Below are positions 12,701 through 23,569 of a stretch of 64,000 nt of DNA, in pieces. The DNA comes from Neopestalotiopsis rosae (taxonomy: Eukaryota > Ascomycota > Sordariomycetes > Amphisphaeriales > Sporocadaceae). Each line of letters starts with the position of its first letter. Position 1 is the stretch's first letter. Where the stretch lies: NCBI GenBank assembly GCA_023078685.1, contig JALGAS010000002.1, positions 6,696,001 through 6,760,000 on the forward strand. The letters are read 5' to 3'. The notes beneath the pieces were generated by a model. The model made no database searches. It was given only the letters and a program-made list of their open reading frames with translations, and was not told the DNA's origin. Made by a program: the position numbers and the translations under genes.

Positions 12701-15700
12701 CGGGGCAGATTCATCGCATCATCTTCCCATCTCCCTGGCTTGAGAAAGCAACGAGCACCTCATGTGTACAATAACTCTCCTGGCGCCCCTGAACAGTATG
12801 CTTCTCCAAGCCGGACATCACCCGCCGAGTCAGTGTTTGCTTGCTATACTCTCTACCTGCAGCTACCGACCGATGACCCGAGACAACCCTTTCGATTTCC
12901 AAAAGCACTGTCTCGATTTGGGAGCTCCGTACGAGATACTCAGTATCTTTGTTTCTTTGGGAGTTCGAGAGCCGGAAGCAAGTCGGCTAACAGCCCAGGT
13001 AGATCCTCGGGCTTAGCTTCGGAAGCAACAAAACGGCCTTGTCTAGATTCCGACTGATCGCCGCCCCTAGACAGTGTCATAGCACTGACGTTGTTGCAAA
13101 TAGCACCATGAAGTCGACTTCTGACATGTCTCTTTGGCAGAGCAGTCATCTGTCAAACAAACGCTGGATACCTATTGGCAACCTAGAAGCGAGTGTAGGG
13201 GGTCATACACCAATTTCTTACGAATCGCCTCCAGTTCACGCGGAAGCGGCCCGACGTTGCTACTACTGATGCGTCCCCCATGATCCACACCATCATTCAG
13301 CCCTACGAGGGCCATTTTCTGCACTGTCCAGTGCTCTCATTTCCTCCTCGGTGGCAGACCATTCAAGCACTGCACAGGCAACATATCCAATCAGTATTGC
13401 ATCGCGTTCTGAATACATACCCACCAATTAGTGACCGTAAGCAGTGCATGAGCAGCAACACGTCACATCAGCGCCCAGATTCTGACTGACGAAGGGTATG
13501 GGGTATTGCCACCTACCGACTGGAGAACCCAACGGTGCTTCTCTCTCACAGCCCTCAGCCCTACAACATCCTGGTTCCATCATTCTGATTTGCTCCCGCA
13601 ACGACATGCATCGCTTGCTATCCCTGGAACCATTATCTTGGGATATATCGGGACAAAACAAAATGTCCTCTGCGAATGCCATTTGTTGATTTCTGGACGC
13701 AGAAGATTGTCCATGTCGACCCCCTGTTAACCAAAAAGAGTTGGCGCCAGGGCCCAACTCTACTCCGTAGCGGACAAGTCTTGCTGTGCAAAGGCAACGC
13801 CTGATGTTTCAATCGCATGATGCTTCCTATTCGGAAGTCAAGCTCGGTGGAATAGATATACCGACTGGTGGCGCTTCGCTCCTCGATCAATTCTCCTGCA
13901 GGAGACTCTGTCAACTATTCACTCATTATGAGAGGTGATTATTTGAAAGACGTGGGCCGTGCGAGGTAAGCACTACGTATAGCCATTTCTCTCGTAGATC
14001 CTTCCACCCGAGACTGCACAGTTCAGCAATTGGAACCTCGCCAAAATGAAAGTCAAATAATGTGATCCCAACTAGGTGGACTATTGCTAGATCACTCGAA
14101 AGCACAATCTATCAGACGCATCAATAGTCTGTTTATCGCCAAGCGAGGCACTGTACCAAGGTAATATCACTCATGCACGACAGTCCTTTCTGCACGCTAA
14201 CTTCCTGAAGGATCACTCCCGCCTCCGAAAACAGCCTAGCGACGGGCAACGGGCACTCTTTGCGATGGGAGTCGAATTGTGTTACCCAGAAGACGGCGAC
14301 ATCTCCCAATACACACAAGACGTGCCTGTCTATCGGTCCTTTTCAATAGTAATGTGCGCTTCAGATTGCTTGCCCGAGGTGAGCTTCTGAGCAGATTGAA
14401 ATCGTCAATTGCGATAATGATTACAGTCCTCATCGTCGCCAACAGACCAGAGGTGTAAAGTATCCCGTCCGCCATTACAACAACTGAGCGACAAGTACAT
14501 ACTGTGGTCTACCATGCGGTGACCAGTCTGGACAGGCTAGATACGATTATGAGGCCTTCCAATGCCAACTTGGCTTGCAAGGCCAAGGCTCTACTTGAGA
14601 TTGATAGATACAGTTCATCCCGCCCTGAGCGGCATGCGTGCTTTCGGAAACCGAATTCTGCAGACATTTGTCCTCAGCCTTGGAAGTGGGGCACGGTATG
14701 ATCCGGCAGTCACTATGAACAGCGGATGAGCGACAACACATTTCAGCCACGTTGAGATGTTATGAAGAATAATCAGCAGCCGTGTGCAATACTCGGCCCA
14801 CTGCACTTTGTAGGAGGCTGAGCAGCTGCAACAGAAGCTTTCGAATGTTCCTCGGCAGACGGACTTGACCGACAACACCAGCCGCAATTTGAGGCTATGC
14901 GAAGCATGCACAATACATCACCAGGTCTACTCAGCCGCCGAGGGACCCTCGCGCGTACAGTAGCGTGTGTATACTCACCGACTCCACACCTACGGTCAAG
15001 CTCGGAATTAAGTGCTCAAACAGCACTGACAGCAGCCGCCCTTGTATGAAGTAGCGGAGAGGCTGATGCAAAGAAGACCATGTCGTCATCTAGCAATTCT
15101 CCAGCAAGCACAAATCCAAACACCAATGATGACTAGAAGGTGAATGACATCTTCCAGTCCACCACGGAGATCGGCCTCTTTCAGGGATGGAGATTTTACT
15201 GCACCGCACCGAGCCAGTCTGGCGGCTAAGTGCCTGTCTACCTCTCCACCCTCCTTGCACAGCAAAGTAAGCGTGCAGCGAGCAGTACGCAGTACTGCGT
15301 ACTGCGACCCTTCAATTGCCGACGACAGATCTGTGCTAAATTGCAGTGAAAAGACTTTATCTCTACGGTACTATTGCAACCGTCCCTCCCTACATATCTT
15401 GACCGAGTACCGGTAAGGTTACTCAATCATGCTGTTCTACAGGGACATTACACGCTAATTAATTCATAGCAATTGCTAGCCAATTCTAGTCGAGCCAAAA
15501 GTCTCCTGCATAGGCTATCATTTTTATGGACCATACCCACGCTGGCTCGCAAAGGCTCGCTGCTGGTTGCTGGCTGTTTGCGAACCCTTCCGACTCCCGA
15601 GGCGTCTGAGCAATGGACTCCACACCGGCAGGTTCCATTATTCCCGGCTTTTCTCCTCGTCTTACCGCCCAGACACTATACACTACTTGGGGGCTAGTAA

Positions 15701-15726
15701 AGGATAAATCATCAAGCAAATCGGCT
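9779..15726. other. 5.9-kb stretch without recognisable genes
   Basis: No ORF here has a recognisable domain, a good start context or a plausible spliced continuation. The first 0.8 kb is probably promoter/5' UTR of TF2, with CT-rich tracts on the minus strand. Base composition looks ordinary rather than AT-rich, so it does not look like a repeat mutated by RIP. It may hold untranslated RNAs or long regulatory DNA, but nothing in the sequence proves this. Confidence 0.5.
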
Positions 15727-15830
15727 GGCAACTTGCCAGAGTGGTTAATGGGTGAGACTCGAATTCGCTATTACAGCAATTTGGCCATCTCATGGCTTCG
15801 GCCGCGTAGGTTCAAATCCTGCAGTTGTCG
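15727..15830 (+). tRNA. tRNA-Ser(CGA) with 23-nt intron
   Basis: A full type II tRNA can be folded by eye. The acceptor stem is GGCAACT (15727-15733) against AGTTGTC (15823-15829), with discriminator G at 15830. The D arm is CCA/TGG around GAGTGGTTAA. The anticodon stem is TGAGA (15753-15757) against TCTCA (15788-15792). The anticodon CGA is at 15760-15762. A 23-nt intron (15764-15786) starts one base 3' of the anticodon, the canonical nuclear position. A long variable arm GGC-TTCG-GCC follows, then a T arm GTAGG-TTCAAAT-CCTGC. The long variable arm and discriminator G identify a serine tRNA, which would read UCG codons. The T-rich run at about 15864-15871 downstream could serve as the Pol III terminator. 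Confidence 0.93.
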
Positions 15831-16232
15831 CTTAATACAGCCTCCAGGAGCACCTGGAATATCTTTTTTTGGTGTTTTTGTGCCTATTACTCCTTTTGTC
15901 TTCAACTTCGTGATGATTTTGACAGTATTCGAACTGAGGTTCTATAGTATGTGCTAGCGCTATGGTGGAGTGTGCACGGGCCAGTCTGTTGTGGGGTTCC
16001 GCGCAGTGCGGAAGGTACATTCCAGATACGTACCCCTGCAGAAAAAAGTCCCAATTGGCGAATTTGCGATTGGAAGCTCAACGATGACGATCAGTCGCCT
16101 TTGTAGTTTTCCATAACCTTTTGCTTTTTCAGACTCACATGAAACTGTCATTCTGAGACTCAGTGTAGCTGCAAGAATCTGCATCCATCTCTCCGAGCCT
16201 GATCTGCATCCAAATCCAGCAAATTACACATC
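15831..16232. other. Intergenic, tRNA-Ser to membrane protein gene
   Basis: About 400 bp with the tRNA trailer and the presumed promoter of the gene starting at 16233. No other feature seen. Confidence 0.6.
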
Positions 16233-16985
16233 ATGTCAGCTCCGAGCTCTCAATCGCCACAACAGCAGCAGCAGCCGCCGTCTCCGACGCAACCACAAGG
16301 CGGACAGCTCGCGACCGCGCCCTCGCCCTCGGCGCAGCAATCACCCTACAAGAACCCCCTTCTTCACACGGCCGCCTTGATATGCACGCCGGTAGCCTTT
16401 CTGGGCCTTGCCCTTCCGCCAAGGCGTCTCGACTTTCGCGCCTTGCTCTTGGGAGCCTCGGCCATTTGGGGTGTCTCCCAACTCAAATATGACTACACCG
16501 GGCATTCAATGATACACAAGTGGTTCGAAAACGACCCTTCCAAAGCGGTCTCGACCGGTGGTCTGACCAATGATCTGCCGAGCGAGCGGGCTGGCGAGGT
16601 ACAGCGCATGATTCGAGATGAAAAGGCAAGACGAGAGCGGGCTCGGGAGCTCTTGGCGTCGGGCATGAGCGAGGCGGACGTGAGGCGGGTGCAGGAGTTG
16701 GAGAGAAGAAAAGCTGCCGCTAATGGTGGTCAACAACCGCAGCAACAAACTGGGGGTACTGATGGCGACAAGAGAGGCACTCTCGAGTCCATTTGGATGG
16801 GCGACGCAGACAAGGACTGGAAGGAGAAGAGGGCGAAGCGCGAGCAAGAGGCTCTGTCCGAGGGTGGTGAAGGTATCTGGGGATTAATCACGGAACAGAT
16901 CTCGGATGTCTTCAGCCGGGGCGAGAGAAAGGCTCAGGAGGAGAAGGAGAAAAAGGGCGATAGCGAGGGTAAGAAGTCTTCATGA
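16233..16985 (+). CDS. Conserved fungal two-TM membrane protein (rhomboid-like annotation)
   Basis: Intronless, 250 aa. A Gln/Pro/Ser-rich N-terminus (residues 1-40) precedes two predicted membrane segments, about residues 43-63 (LLHTAALICTPVAFLGLALP) and 67-85. The rest is charged and probably helical, with Lys/Glu-rich coiled-coil character, including WMGDADKDWKEKRAKREQEA and a short amphipathic piece GIWGLITEQISDVF near the end. From memory, proteins of this pattern in Sordariomycetes are often labelled rhomboid family membrane protein, but no Ser-His catalytic pair is seen, so protease activity should not be assumed. Convergent with the Lys-rich gene on the other strand. Location (mitochondrion or ER) is not determined. 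Confidence 0.8.
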   Translation: MSAPSSQSPQQQQQPPSPTQPQGGQLATAPSPSAQQSPYKNPLLHTAALICTPVAFLGLALPPRRLDFRALLLGASAIWGVSQLKYDYTGHSMIHKWFENDPSKAVSTGGLTNDLPSERAGEVQRMIRDEKARRERARELLASGMSEADVRRVQELERRKAAANGGQQPQQQTGGTDGDKRGTLESIWMGDADKDWKEKRAKREQEALSEGGEGIWGLITEQISDVFSRGERKAQEEKEKKGDSEGKKSS

Positions 16986-17426
16986 TCACACCAAAGTGAA
17001 GATGTGATGAAAAGATTCACACCCTCTCCGTGAAGCGAATTGAACAACTCGACTCGTTCAATCGTTTCTCTCACTGACACGCCAACAAACAACATGTCAG
17101 CGATGTACGATTGTGTATAAATGTCAAGCATATCACACGCGCCTCGTCCAACGGGACAAATACTGCGAAAGATCAGACCGAGCCAGTCTAGGCTCCTGTA
17201 TAGATAAATGTACATATAATGACTTTATATACTTGCGCATAGAGGAAAGGAGATTTCAGTGCGCAATATGCGACGGCATAATCTGAGCAAAGACAAACAC
17301 CACTTTTTAATGACCAAAACCGTCGCAGTATTCTATATGCCTTTTTTTTATAACACCAAAACGCCTGCAAAGACAAGATGCAGCAGTTATTCCGATACTA
17401 TAGTGTCTTTGACTGCTTGATATCGA
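16986..17426. other. Convergent 3' intergenic region
   Basis: About 440 bp between two converging stop codons, AT-rich near 17200-17400 as expected for two 3' UTRs. No gene seen. Confidence 0.65.
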
Positions 17427-18582
17427 TTATGAGCTGGCGGATTGAGCCTCGGCAGGTTCCTGCTGCTGCTCTGCTGCTGCCTTCTTCGCCCGCTTCTCCT
17501 TCTTCTTCTTGTCCTTTTCCAGGTTGGTGATGCCCTTCTTGCGCTCCTCGCGCTTGTGCTTCAGCTTCATCTTCTTTTGGCGCTTGGCCTGCTCCTCCTC
17601 CTTACGCTTCTGCTTCTTGTCCTGGCGTGCCGCCGCCTGCGTGTCCATGGTCGCGATCCACTCGGCCAGCTTGGCCTCCAGCTGTGCTGACGAAGGCTCC
17701 TCGGCGCTCAGGCCGAGCTCCTCACGGTACGTCTCGCGCTGCCGGTCAATTAGGGCGATGCGCCTCCGCGCCTTACGGTTGAGCTGGTCGCTATTGCTGT
17801 CTTCGATTGTCAGGTCCTTGTGCTCGGTGTCCTCCTTGGCGCCGTCTTTCTGGCCTCCTGCTGCAGCATTTTGCAGCTTCTTGGCCTTTCGCTTTTCCTG
17901 GCGTCTCTCCAATCGCCGCTGGCTTAGCTCTTTTTGCTTCTCGCTTAAGTTCTTTTCCTGGGCGTCTTTCTTAATTTTCTTGCTCTTTTCCTTTTTCTTC
18001 TCGCTCTTCTCTTTCTTCCTGTCTTTTCTCTCCTTTTTCTCGCTCTTTCCATCGTTCTGGTTGTGTTGATTCTCCTTTTCCTCGGCCAGTTTCTCTTCCT
18101 TGGTTATCGGCTCAGGGACTGCTACCGAAGTAGCGGGACTGGAGGGCTCGGAAGGAGCCGATTCAGCCTCGACTGGAGCCGGCACCTCTTCAGCCGCTTT
18201 CTCGACTTCGTCGGTGGAGGGAGCTTCGTGGACGTCCACGGCCATCTCGTCTGCTTCCGAGGCAGAGGATCCTTTTGACTCCTCTGGCGTCTGATCCGAG
18301 GGAGCTTCCGAGGTAGGTTCTGGGGCGTCATCGTTTTGCTAGAGGAGAAGAGCGCCCGGATCAGCCTCCAAATCTTTCAAGCTTCTTCGTCAAAAAGCTT
18401 GCTTCCAAGGCGTACATACCTCTTCCATGACCTGGTCGACGACCTGTCGTTCGGGGACTGCTGCTTCAGATTTCTTGGCGGCCTCCTCTTCCAGCTCTGC
18501 GGCCACGGCGGCGAGATCAAATTTCCTCTTCCTCTCAACTGGCGGCTTCACGGGCTCGGGTCTCGGTTCTTCCTGGTCCTTG

Positions 18583-18615
<33 letters not shown>

Positions 18616-18761
18616 TTCTTGCCCGCTGCGGCCTTGGGCTGTCTCTTCTTGACCTCGCTCTTGGGCTTGGTCACCTTGTCGTTGGAGACCTTGGTTTCTT
18701 TCAATAGGAGCTCCTCCGGCTGCTGGCCTTCGGCCCGGGCGGCGGCTCTGGTCTTGGCCAT
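17427..18761 (-). CDS. Lysine-rich, low-complexity protein (probable nuclear/nucleolar)
   Basis: Predicted 417 aa from two exons, 18761-18420 and 18338-17427; the 81-nt intron has GTATGT and a CTAG acceptor and lies in phase 0. The start chosen is MAKTRAAARAEG, since the upstream in-frame extension has no good context. Order: basic N-terminus, poly-Ala run (about residues 50-60), acidic Glu/Pro/Ser stretch (about 115-190), then a long highly charged Lys/Glu/Arg-rich region to the C-terminus with repeated KKEKSEKKKEKS-like runs and several bipartite nuclear-signal-like clusters. It resembles ribosome-biogenesis or chromatin-associated low-complexity proteins, but there is no specific domain I recognise. 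Function is not assigned. Confidence 0.75.
18595..18614. repeat. TGC trinucleotide tract (poly-Ala)
   Basis: Nearly pure trinucleotide run in exon 1 of the Lys-rich gene, coding Ala on the minus strand. Confidence 0.85.
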
Positions 18762-19432
18762 CTTGATTGCCGGGTATTGATTCTTCTTCCGCCGTATGCT
18801 GTCGTTGTGCGACGCTCGGGTCTTGTAGTCACTTGCGCGAGAGTCCACTGGCTGGGGCAAATGGACGAGATTCGAGTCGGCACCGGAAGCTCAATCGCCT
18901 ACAAGTGGGCGTCTGGAGAGGAGCGACGAAAATTCGGGATGGGAAAGGAGCACACAATGCGCGTCTTTGCTCTGTTCATACTGCGTCCCTCATCATAGGC
19001 TCTCTCTGTGGACAAGTCCAAGGTTGGGTGGGTTGAATTGAGAAAATTAAAGCGGGTCGGCTTATCTTATCGCAGCTCTGGCGGAACTGTTCCGTTTTGT
19101 CGTTGACAGTATGAACACAGGCGTCCTATTATATTCGCCAGCGTCATTATGCCTTCATACAGCTGCCGCTAGAGATGGGGGAAAGAACCCAAGCCTATGG
19201 CTGGATGCGAGGACTACCTCTACTTCTCCTGGTTACAGATTTTAAGACTCTCCCATTGGTCAATCATTGATCGTTGTCACATGGTCACGAATGTACCAAA
19301 TTGCTGGGAGAGGCTTCACGACCTTGGCCGCAGTTTGTCGCGCTGACATCCAAGGCATTTTGGCTGAAGTCGAGGCACTCCGTCATGACATAATTTACAG
19401 TAAATCGTTGAGCCAAGAAACCATACTAACGG
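18762..19432. other. Intergenic, no gene seen
   Basis: Upstream region of the Lys-rich gene, about 670 bp. No coding feature can be supported. Confidence 0.55.
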
Positions 19433-19750
19433 ATGCATCTCTACGCCGGTAGCGCCACGAAGAAGCCGACGTTGGCCACGGACCATCCTTCGGAGGGAGT
19501 GACTCATGGTCACCTGAATCAGTTGGAACGCAACCGAGAGGTCAAGAAGGCTGCCGACATGGCAGAGGCTGAAAACACCGATGCCAACGATCGCGACGTT
19601 GGCCGTCCTTCCTCTTCGTCTTCAGAGGATGACGGACACGAGGTTGTTGTAATCTCCTCTTCATCTTCTGAGGACGAGTATGAGGAGATCAACGGATGTC
19701 GTTCGTACCTTCTCTGGTTCTGCCCAAATACCTCCCCAACCAACCTCTAA
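19433..19750 (+). CDS. Small Ser/Asp/Glu-rich ORF, doubtful
   Basis: A 105-aa ORF whose C-terminal half has two Ser-runs followed by acidic residues (RPSSSSSEDDG and ISSSSSEDEYEE). An inner Met at 19559 could equally be the start. It stops where an AT-rich block begins (about 19745), as do other ORFs in this patchwork region. The reverse strand is also open with a similar composition, so coding status is uncertain. It may be a gene remnant. No function assigned. Confidence 0.3.
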   Translation: MHLYAGSATKKPTLATDHPSEGVTHGHLNQLERNREVKKAADMAEAENTDANDRDVGRPSSSSSEDDGHEVVVISSSSSEDEYEEINGCRSYLLWFCPNTSPTNL

Positions 19751-20040
19751 TATTGTTACCATAATACAAATCCCAATTGAAAGAAAATTAAACTAAGAAT
19801 TTTGAAGAAATATCCTTTAAAGAGCATTTGTACAGATTATTTTATTTTATTCAATTGATTTAAGCTTATGCTCTTCCGTATTATTATGGATATTAGAATA
19901 CCTGGTTGAATTTTTTATCTTAATGGGTTATAGTTATATTACCATCTTGATCATCCATAATGTGTATTTGCTTGTTTGCATAGTCTTACAAGCATATCTC
20001 ACGATGTTGTACTCGTCAGGCATGAGTTTTGCGTACTAGT
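19745..20040. other. AT-rich block
   Basis: About 300 bp visibly richer in A/T than the flanks, with no ORF. It is one of four such blocks between 19.7 and 26.1 kb. Composition fits a repeat eroded by C-to-T mutation (RIP), but no parent element is recognisable. Confidence 0.5.
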
Positions 20041-20125
20041 TGAACATTTCCTTTCAGTGTCGACGGCAATCATGGAGGAGCCGAGTTCTGACAACTTACT
20101 AAGATAAAAATAAGGCAGGAACAGT

Positions 20126-20686
20126 TCAGGGCGCAAAGGGAAAGATGAGATCATTCTCGTTGCTCTCGGGAACGCTTTCGTTGGCGAAAGTCTCACTGGG
20201 AGTGGCCGGGGCTTGCACGTCGTCACGGGGGCCAGAGTGGTAACGCGCAAGAGTCCTGAGCACGGTCAAGATGTCCTCCTGCGTCGTCATCAAGAATCGG
20301 TTCTGGGCCGCGAACATCTCCGACACAGACGCCGAGTCTAGTTCGGCGGACAAGCAGGTGGCATCGTCTTCTTTCACGTACTTGGGGAATGTTCGTGGCG
20401 GGTCCGCCGAGCGGGGGCGCATGGACATCTCAAGATGGCCGAGGAGGCCCAAGATTGTTTCCTGCCTGCCCCTGATTTGCTGGTTCTGCACAATGATGAT
20501 ATCTCTGTTGGTTCTGCTGGCCATTGAGAAGTCAGACCTGAAGCTACTGCACATGCTCGTGCTGGAGGCGTATGGTGTCAGGGAAGTTGCCATGGGATCG
20601 ATGCTGTACTCGCCACTCGAAGCCACCTCGTGGCGAGCAACTTGCTCCTGGGTACTGGGTTGCGGGATATCGCGAGGCCCCGCCAT
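20126..20686 (-). CDS. Hypothetical protein, 186 aa
   Basis: Uninterrupted ORF of 186 aa starting MAGPRDIPQPSTQEQ. It is Ser/Thr-rich in the first 60 residues, with a helical-looking centre (IIVQNQQIRGRQETILGLLG and SEMFAAQNRFLMTTQEDIL) and an acidic disordered tail. Two short segments of similar form (QNxxxxxxQExIL) suggest a repeated amphipathic helix. No family recognised. The base composition resembles that of real genes here rather than the AT-rich blocks, so I keep it as coding, probably lineage-specific. Confidence 0.5.
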   Translation of the reverse strand: MAGPRDIPQPSTQEQVARHEVASSGEYSIDPMATSLTPYASSTSMCSSFRSDFSMASRTNRDIIIVQNQQIRGRQETILGLLGHLEMSMRPRSADPPRTFPKYVKEDDATCLSAELDSASVSEMFAAQNRFLMTTQEDILTVLRTLARYHSGPRDDVQAPATPSETFANESVPESNENDLIFPFAP

Positions 20687-21305
20687 TATGGGGGTTAGAT
20701 GGTTGGTATTGTAAGAATATAGATGATGACGTAGTTATTTGCTTGAGAATGGTGACGTTGATGTATGAGTCAAACAAGCAATCAGAGAAGAGAAACTTTG
20801 GCCTGCTGGAGGGAACACGATATATACATTTCATCGATATCATGTCCGGGATTCACTCGAGGGACTATCTGCCGTGAATCGAAATGTAGTTGATATTTCA
20901 TTGGATCAGAAGACGATGGGGATCTATTATGAGAGAACGCGCAGTGTATCACATCACAGGAATGCAAAGATTCATTATGACTGATGACATGCAACTGTTT
21001 GCTAAACAGGATTGATTGTATGGAAATGAGTCAAGAATGTTAGCGAGAGAACGTGTACTATAAAGAAAAGCTATTTGTACCAATTCTTCTTTCTCAAGCC
21101 TTATATCAATGTGACAACGAATCAATCAAGGAATCAGACCTGTCATTCAGCCTGAGCTTGATTGCGCCGAACGCGAGGATATTCCCATACTTCTTTTGCG
21201 AAACCAACTCTCAGGCCAAACCACCTTCCTCCTCTCCTCCCTTCTGCACCTTCCCAAGCCAGACCCGATCTACCACATTTCTCTCGCGTCATCGTCATCA
21301 TCACC
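20687..21305. other. Intergenic, divergent promoters
   Basis: About 620 bp between two divergent small ORFs. No gene seen. Confidence 0.5.
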
Positions 21306-21554
21306 ATGGCCAAGCAATCAAGCACCAAGGACCTGGCCCAGCAGATCCAGGCTCAAGTGGACAAGGTTGCCGCTGAGCAGCGCAAACTCGACGAGTTGCA
21401 GAAGAAAGCAGCTACCAAACTCCCGCCTCGACCTGAGGTCGATGTGACAGAAACCGTGGTATGGCCGGAGCTCAAGCACGACAATAACTGCTCGCCAGCA
21501 GATGAGGTCCAAATTGCTGCACTCGTTGAACAGAACTTCCGCATAATTATTTAG
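21306..21554 (+). CDS. Small coiled-coil ORF, 82 aa, possibly truncated
   Basis: Starts MAKQSSTKDLAQQIQAQVDK in good context (CACCATGGC). The first half is a heptad-like helix (AQVDKVAAEQRKLDELQKKA). The second half reaches PADEVQIAALVEQNF, then runs into an AT-rich block where the frame ends as RIII-stop. The abrupt compositional change suggests the original 3' end was lost or overwritten. A longer ancestral protein is likely. No family recognised. Confidence 0.4.
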   Translation: MAKQSSTKDLAQQIQAQVDKVAAEQRKLDELQKKAATKLPPRPEVDVTETVVWPELKHDNNCSPADEVQIAALVEQNFRIII

Positions 21555-21700
21555 AAATAATAATATAGCAAGAGTTAGAAAAATAAGATAAAAAATAAAT
21601 TTTAGAAAATACAAAACGTTCCCTCTATGTATAGCAGTTTCTTTCTTTTTTGGAAAATTAATAATACTAAATATATAAAAAAGGTCTTATATTATCTCCT
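21540..21700. other. AT-rich block
   Basis: About 160 bp of strongly A/T-rich sequence separating the 3' ends of two converging truncated ORFs (21306-21554 on plus; 21692-22183 on minus). Confidence 0.55.
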
Positions 21701-22183
21701 TTTAGAAGGATCGCGCAGATATCGGACTGCCTCGTTGATAAAGTCCGACGGAATAGCACCCATCTTCTTGCTGCGGATGGAGTACACCTTATGCGTTGGG
21801 TCCTTGACAAATTACTCGTAGATAGTTGCGAGATCGTCGAGAAACTCATGCTCGAGGGAGTGGAGAGCATCTCCGAGCTGTCTAATTCTTTGTTTAGAGC
21901 TTGAACAAAGTATGGGCATATATGGGGGAAGATGTCATCACTGCTATATTTACGGATTCTTGTCGACAACATCGTGGCTCTTGCCGTTGCTCTTGCCGAG
22001 GGTAGCGCTGCTGCCAGTTACACTGGCCGATGCCCGAGGACTGCCGCCCCTGCTTTGATTGAAGAACTGGATACCTGCGACTTTCGCCAAAGTCTGCTCC
22101 TGCAGGGCACAGACGTGCTGCAGTATAGTGGCTATCGAGCACTGTTCATGATAATCGAATGAAAGTCTATACACGGATATCAT
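21692..22183 (-). pseudogene. Two-exon small gene with internal stop
   Basis: Exon 1 is 22183-21954 (MISVYRLSFDYHEQ...) and exon 2 starts at 21881. The 72-nt intron has a GTAAAT donor and a TTAG acceptor and restores phase exactly (CC|A, Pro), giving DKNPQLGDALHSLEHEFLDD. The frame meets TAA at 21814-21812 after 99 aa, but then stays open for 39 more codons that still look protein-like (FVKDPTHKVYSIRSKKMGAI) until a second stop at 21694-21692, at the AT-rich boundary. It is either a short protein with coincidental open extension, or a longer gene with a nonsense change. No family recognised. Confidence 0.35.
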
Positions 22184-22239
22184 GATAATTTTCTTTATTT
22201 GTCCGTACTTTTCAGCATCAGCTTATCTCGTACATACAG

Positions 22240-22535
22240 GCGATGATCATACTGCCATCGATCACTTGAAGGCGCTGAATACTGGTCTCCACAAGCGTTT
22301 ATACGTCACTCTCGGAAAGAATTATAAGACTCTCACTAAGCAGAATAAGACCGAGACCACCATCTCGAAAAAGCGCGCCAAGGCAGAGAAGAATGCCACT
22401 CGTGAAGAGGCCGCACGGGACAAGGGCATCGCTGAAGCCCAGAAGCAGCTGTCCCAATCAAGCGAATCGCAGAGATCTTATCAACACAAGGCCTCCGATG
22501 CAAATACCATCCGTCGGGATATTATAATTTTATAA
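22240..22535 (+). pseudogene. Lys/Glu-rich coiled-coil exon remnant
   Basis: An open segment preceded by a good acceptor (CATACAG, ending 22239) and reading DDHTAIDHLKALNTGLHKRL, then a charged helix (KKRAKAEKNATREEAARDKG). It ends at AT-rich sequence (IIIL-stop). No matching first exon is evident upstream, because that DNA is occupied by the opposing small gene. It is probably the 3' exon of a broken gene. Function unknown. Confidence 0.3.
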
Positions 22536-22665
22536 ATTATTTAGATTATTTTTTAAGCTTGAACTTCTTTTATATATATATAAAATGATATATATTTTCG
22601 ATTGATATTTTAGAATAAATTCTAAAATTAAACCTTTTTTCCTAGGAGGCAATGTTGATTGATTT
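22510..22665. other. AT-rich block
   Basis: About 150 bp of A/T-rich sequence including a TATATATATATA run near 22570. No ORF. Confidence 0.5.
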
Positions 22666-23569
22666 TATATGAACTTCAGGGGCATTTTCATGCTGCTTAT
22701 AACCGGCCCTGGAGGGCGAATCAAGAAACGCAAGAGACACGTCTCGAACGCAATCAGTACTTGCCAAGTACTCTATGGCATTAGTTGTACGAAAAGCCTC
22801 TCTCCAATTTCATCTCTTACTACAGCCAGATTGAAGGAAATCAGGATGATTGACGAATCATCCATAGACCGAAGCCCAAACTGGCCAGTGGCACTGATTG
22901 TAAGTATGATACAATGCTATATCACAATGACGATGACAGGAACATAAATTGTCAGTCATGTTGGTACCTCCGCCAGATGGATGATCGTTGGCTTTGAAGT
23001 TTTGCTCAATGCCCAACATATAAGTGTGGAAATATGACTGACACATCACATATCTAGCATCGACAGCAGCAGGTGAATAATCGGACCCTGCTCAATTGCG
23101 AATAAGTGATTATCAGACGTCCTGCATGAAACCTCAAATCGCCCGAATGACGTCGCTTGCACATAGTGTAATAATCACTCTTCCACTTGACTTGATTTTT
23201 AGAGTAAGCTTCCACAGCTCGACGTTGTCCCATCACCTTTCTTCCGCTCGCACTCGTTTCGGATTGTCCTTGTTTCAATTGTTCTTCGTTGGTGCACACA
23301 CAACGCCGATATTAATAGGGCAAGCACAAAACCGGACAGCTGATTGGACTGAAGCAAGAGCATGAACTTTTTAAAAAGCTTTCCCAGCCCTGCAACCCCA
23401 TCGGCGGACAAGCACCACCATCACACAACCAAACGCGACGACAGCCATCATCTCGCAACATCCCACCACCATTCTCCTTCTTCGTACCCATCCATCACGG
23501 TCCGAGACAACGACGAGCTCGGCGACATTCAATCACAGACAAGCTCTTGCATCGGCGACCATCGCCATC
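22666..23569. other. Intergenic, no gene seen
   Basis: About 900 bp. The last 200 bp is rich in CCATCA/CACCAC-type sequence and probably the 5' UTR of the next gene. No convincing ORF. Confidence 0.5.

Noticed and set aside
17442..18069. Leu/Ser/Phe-rich ORFs on the plus strand
   Set aside because: They are opposite-strand shadows of the Lys/Glu-rich gene; the codon pattern and the splice-supported frame favour the minus strand.
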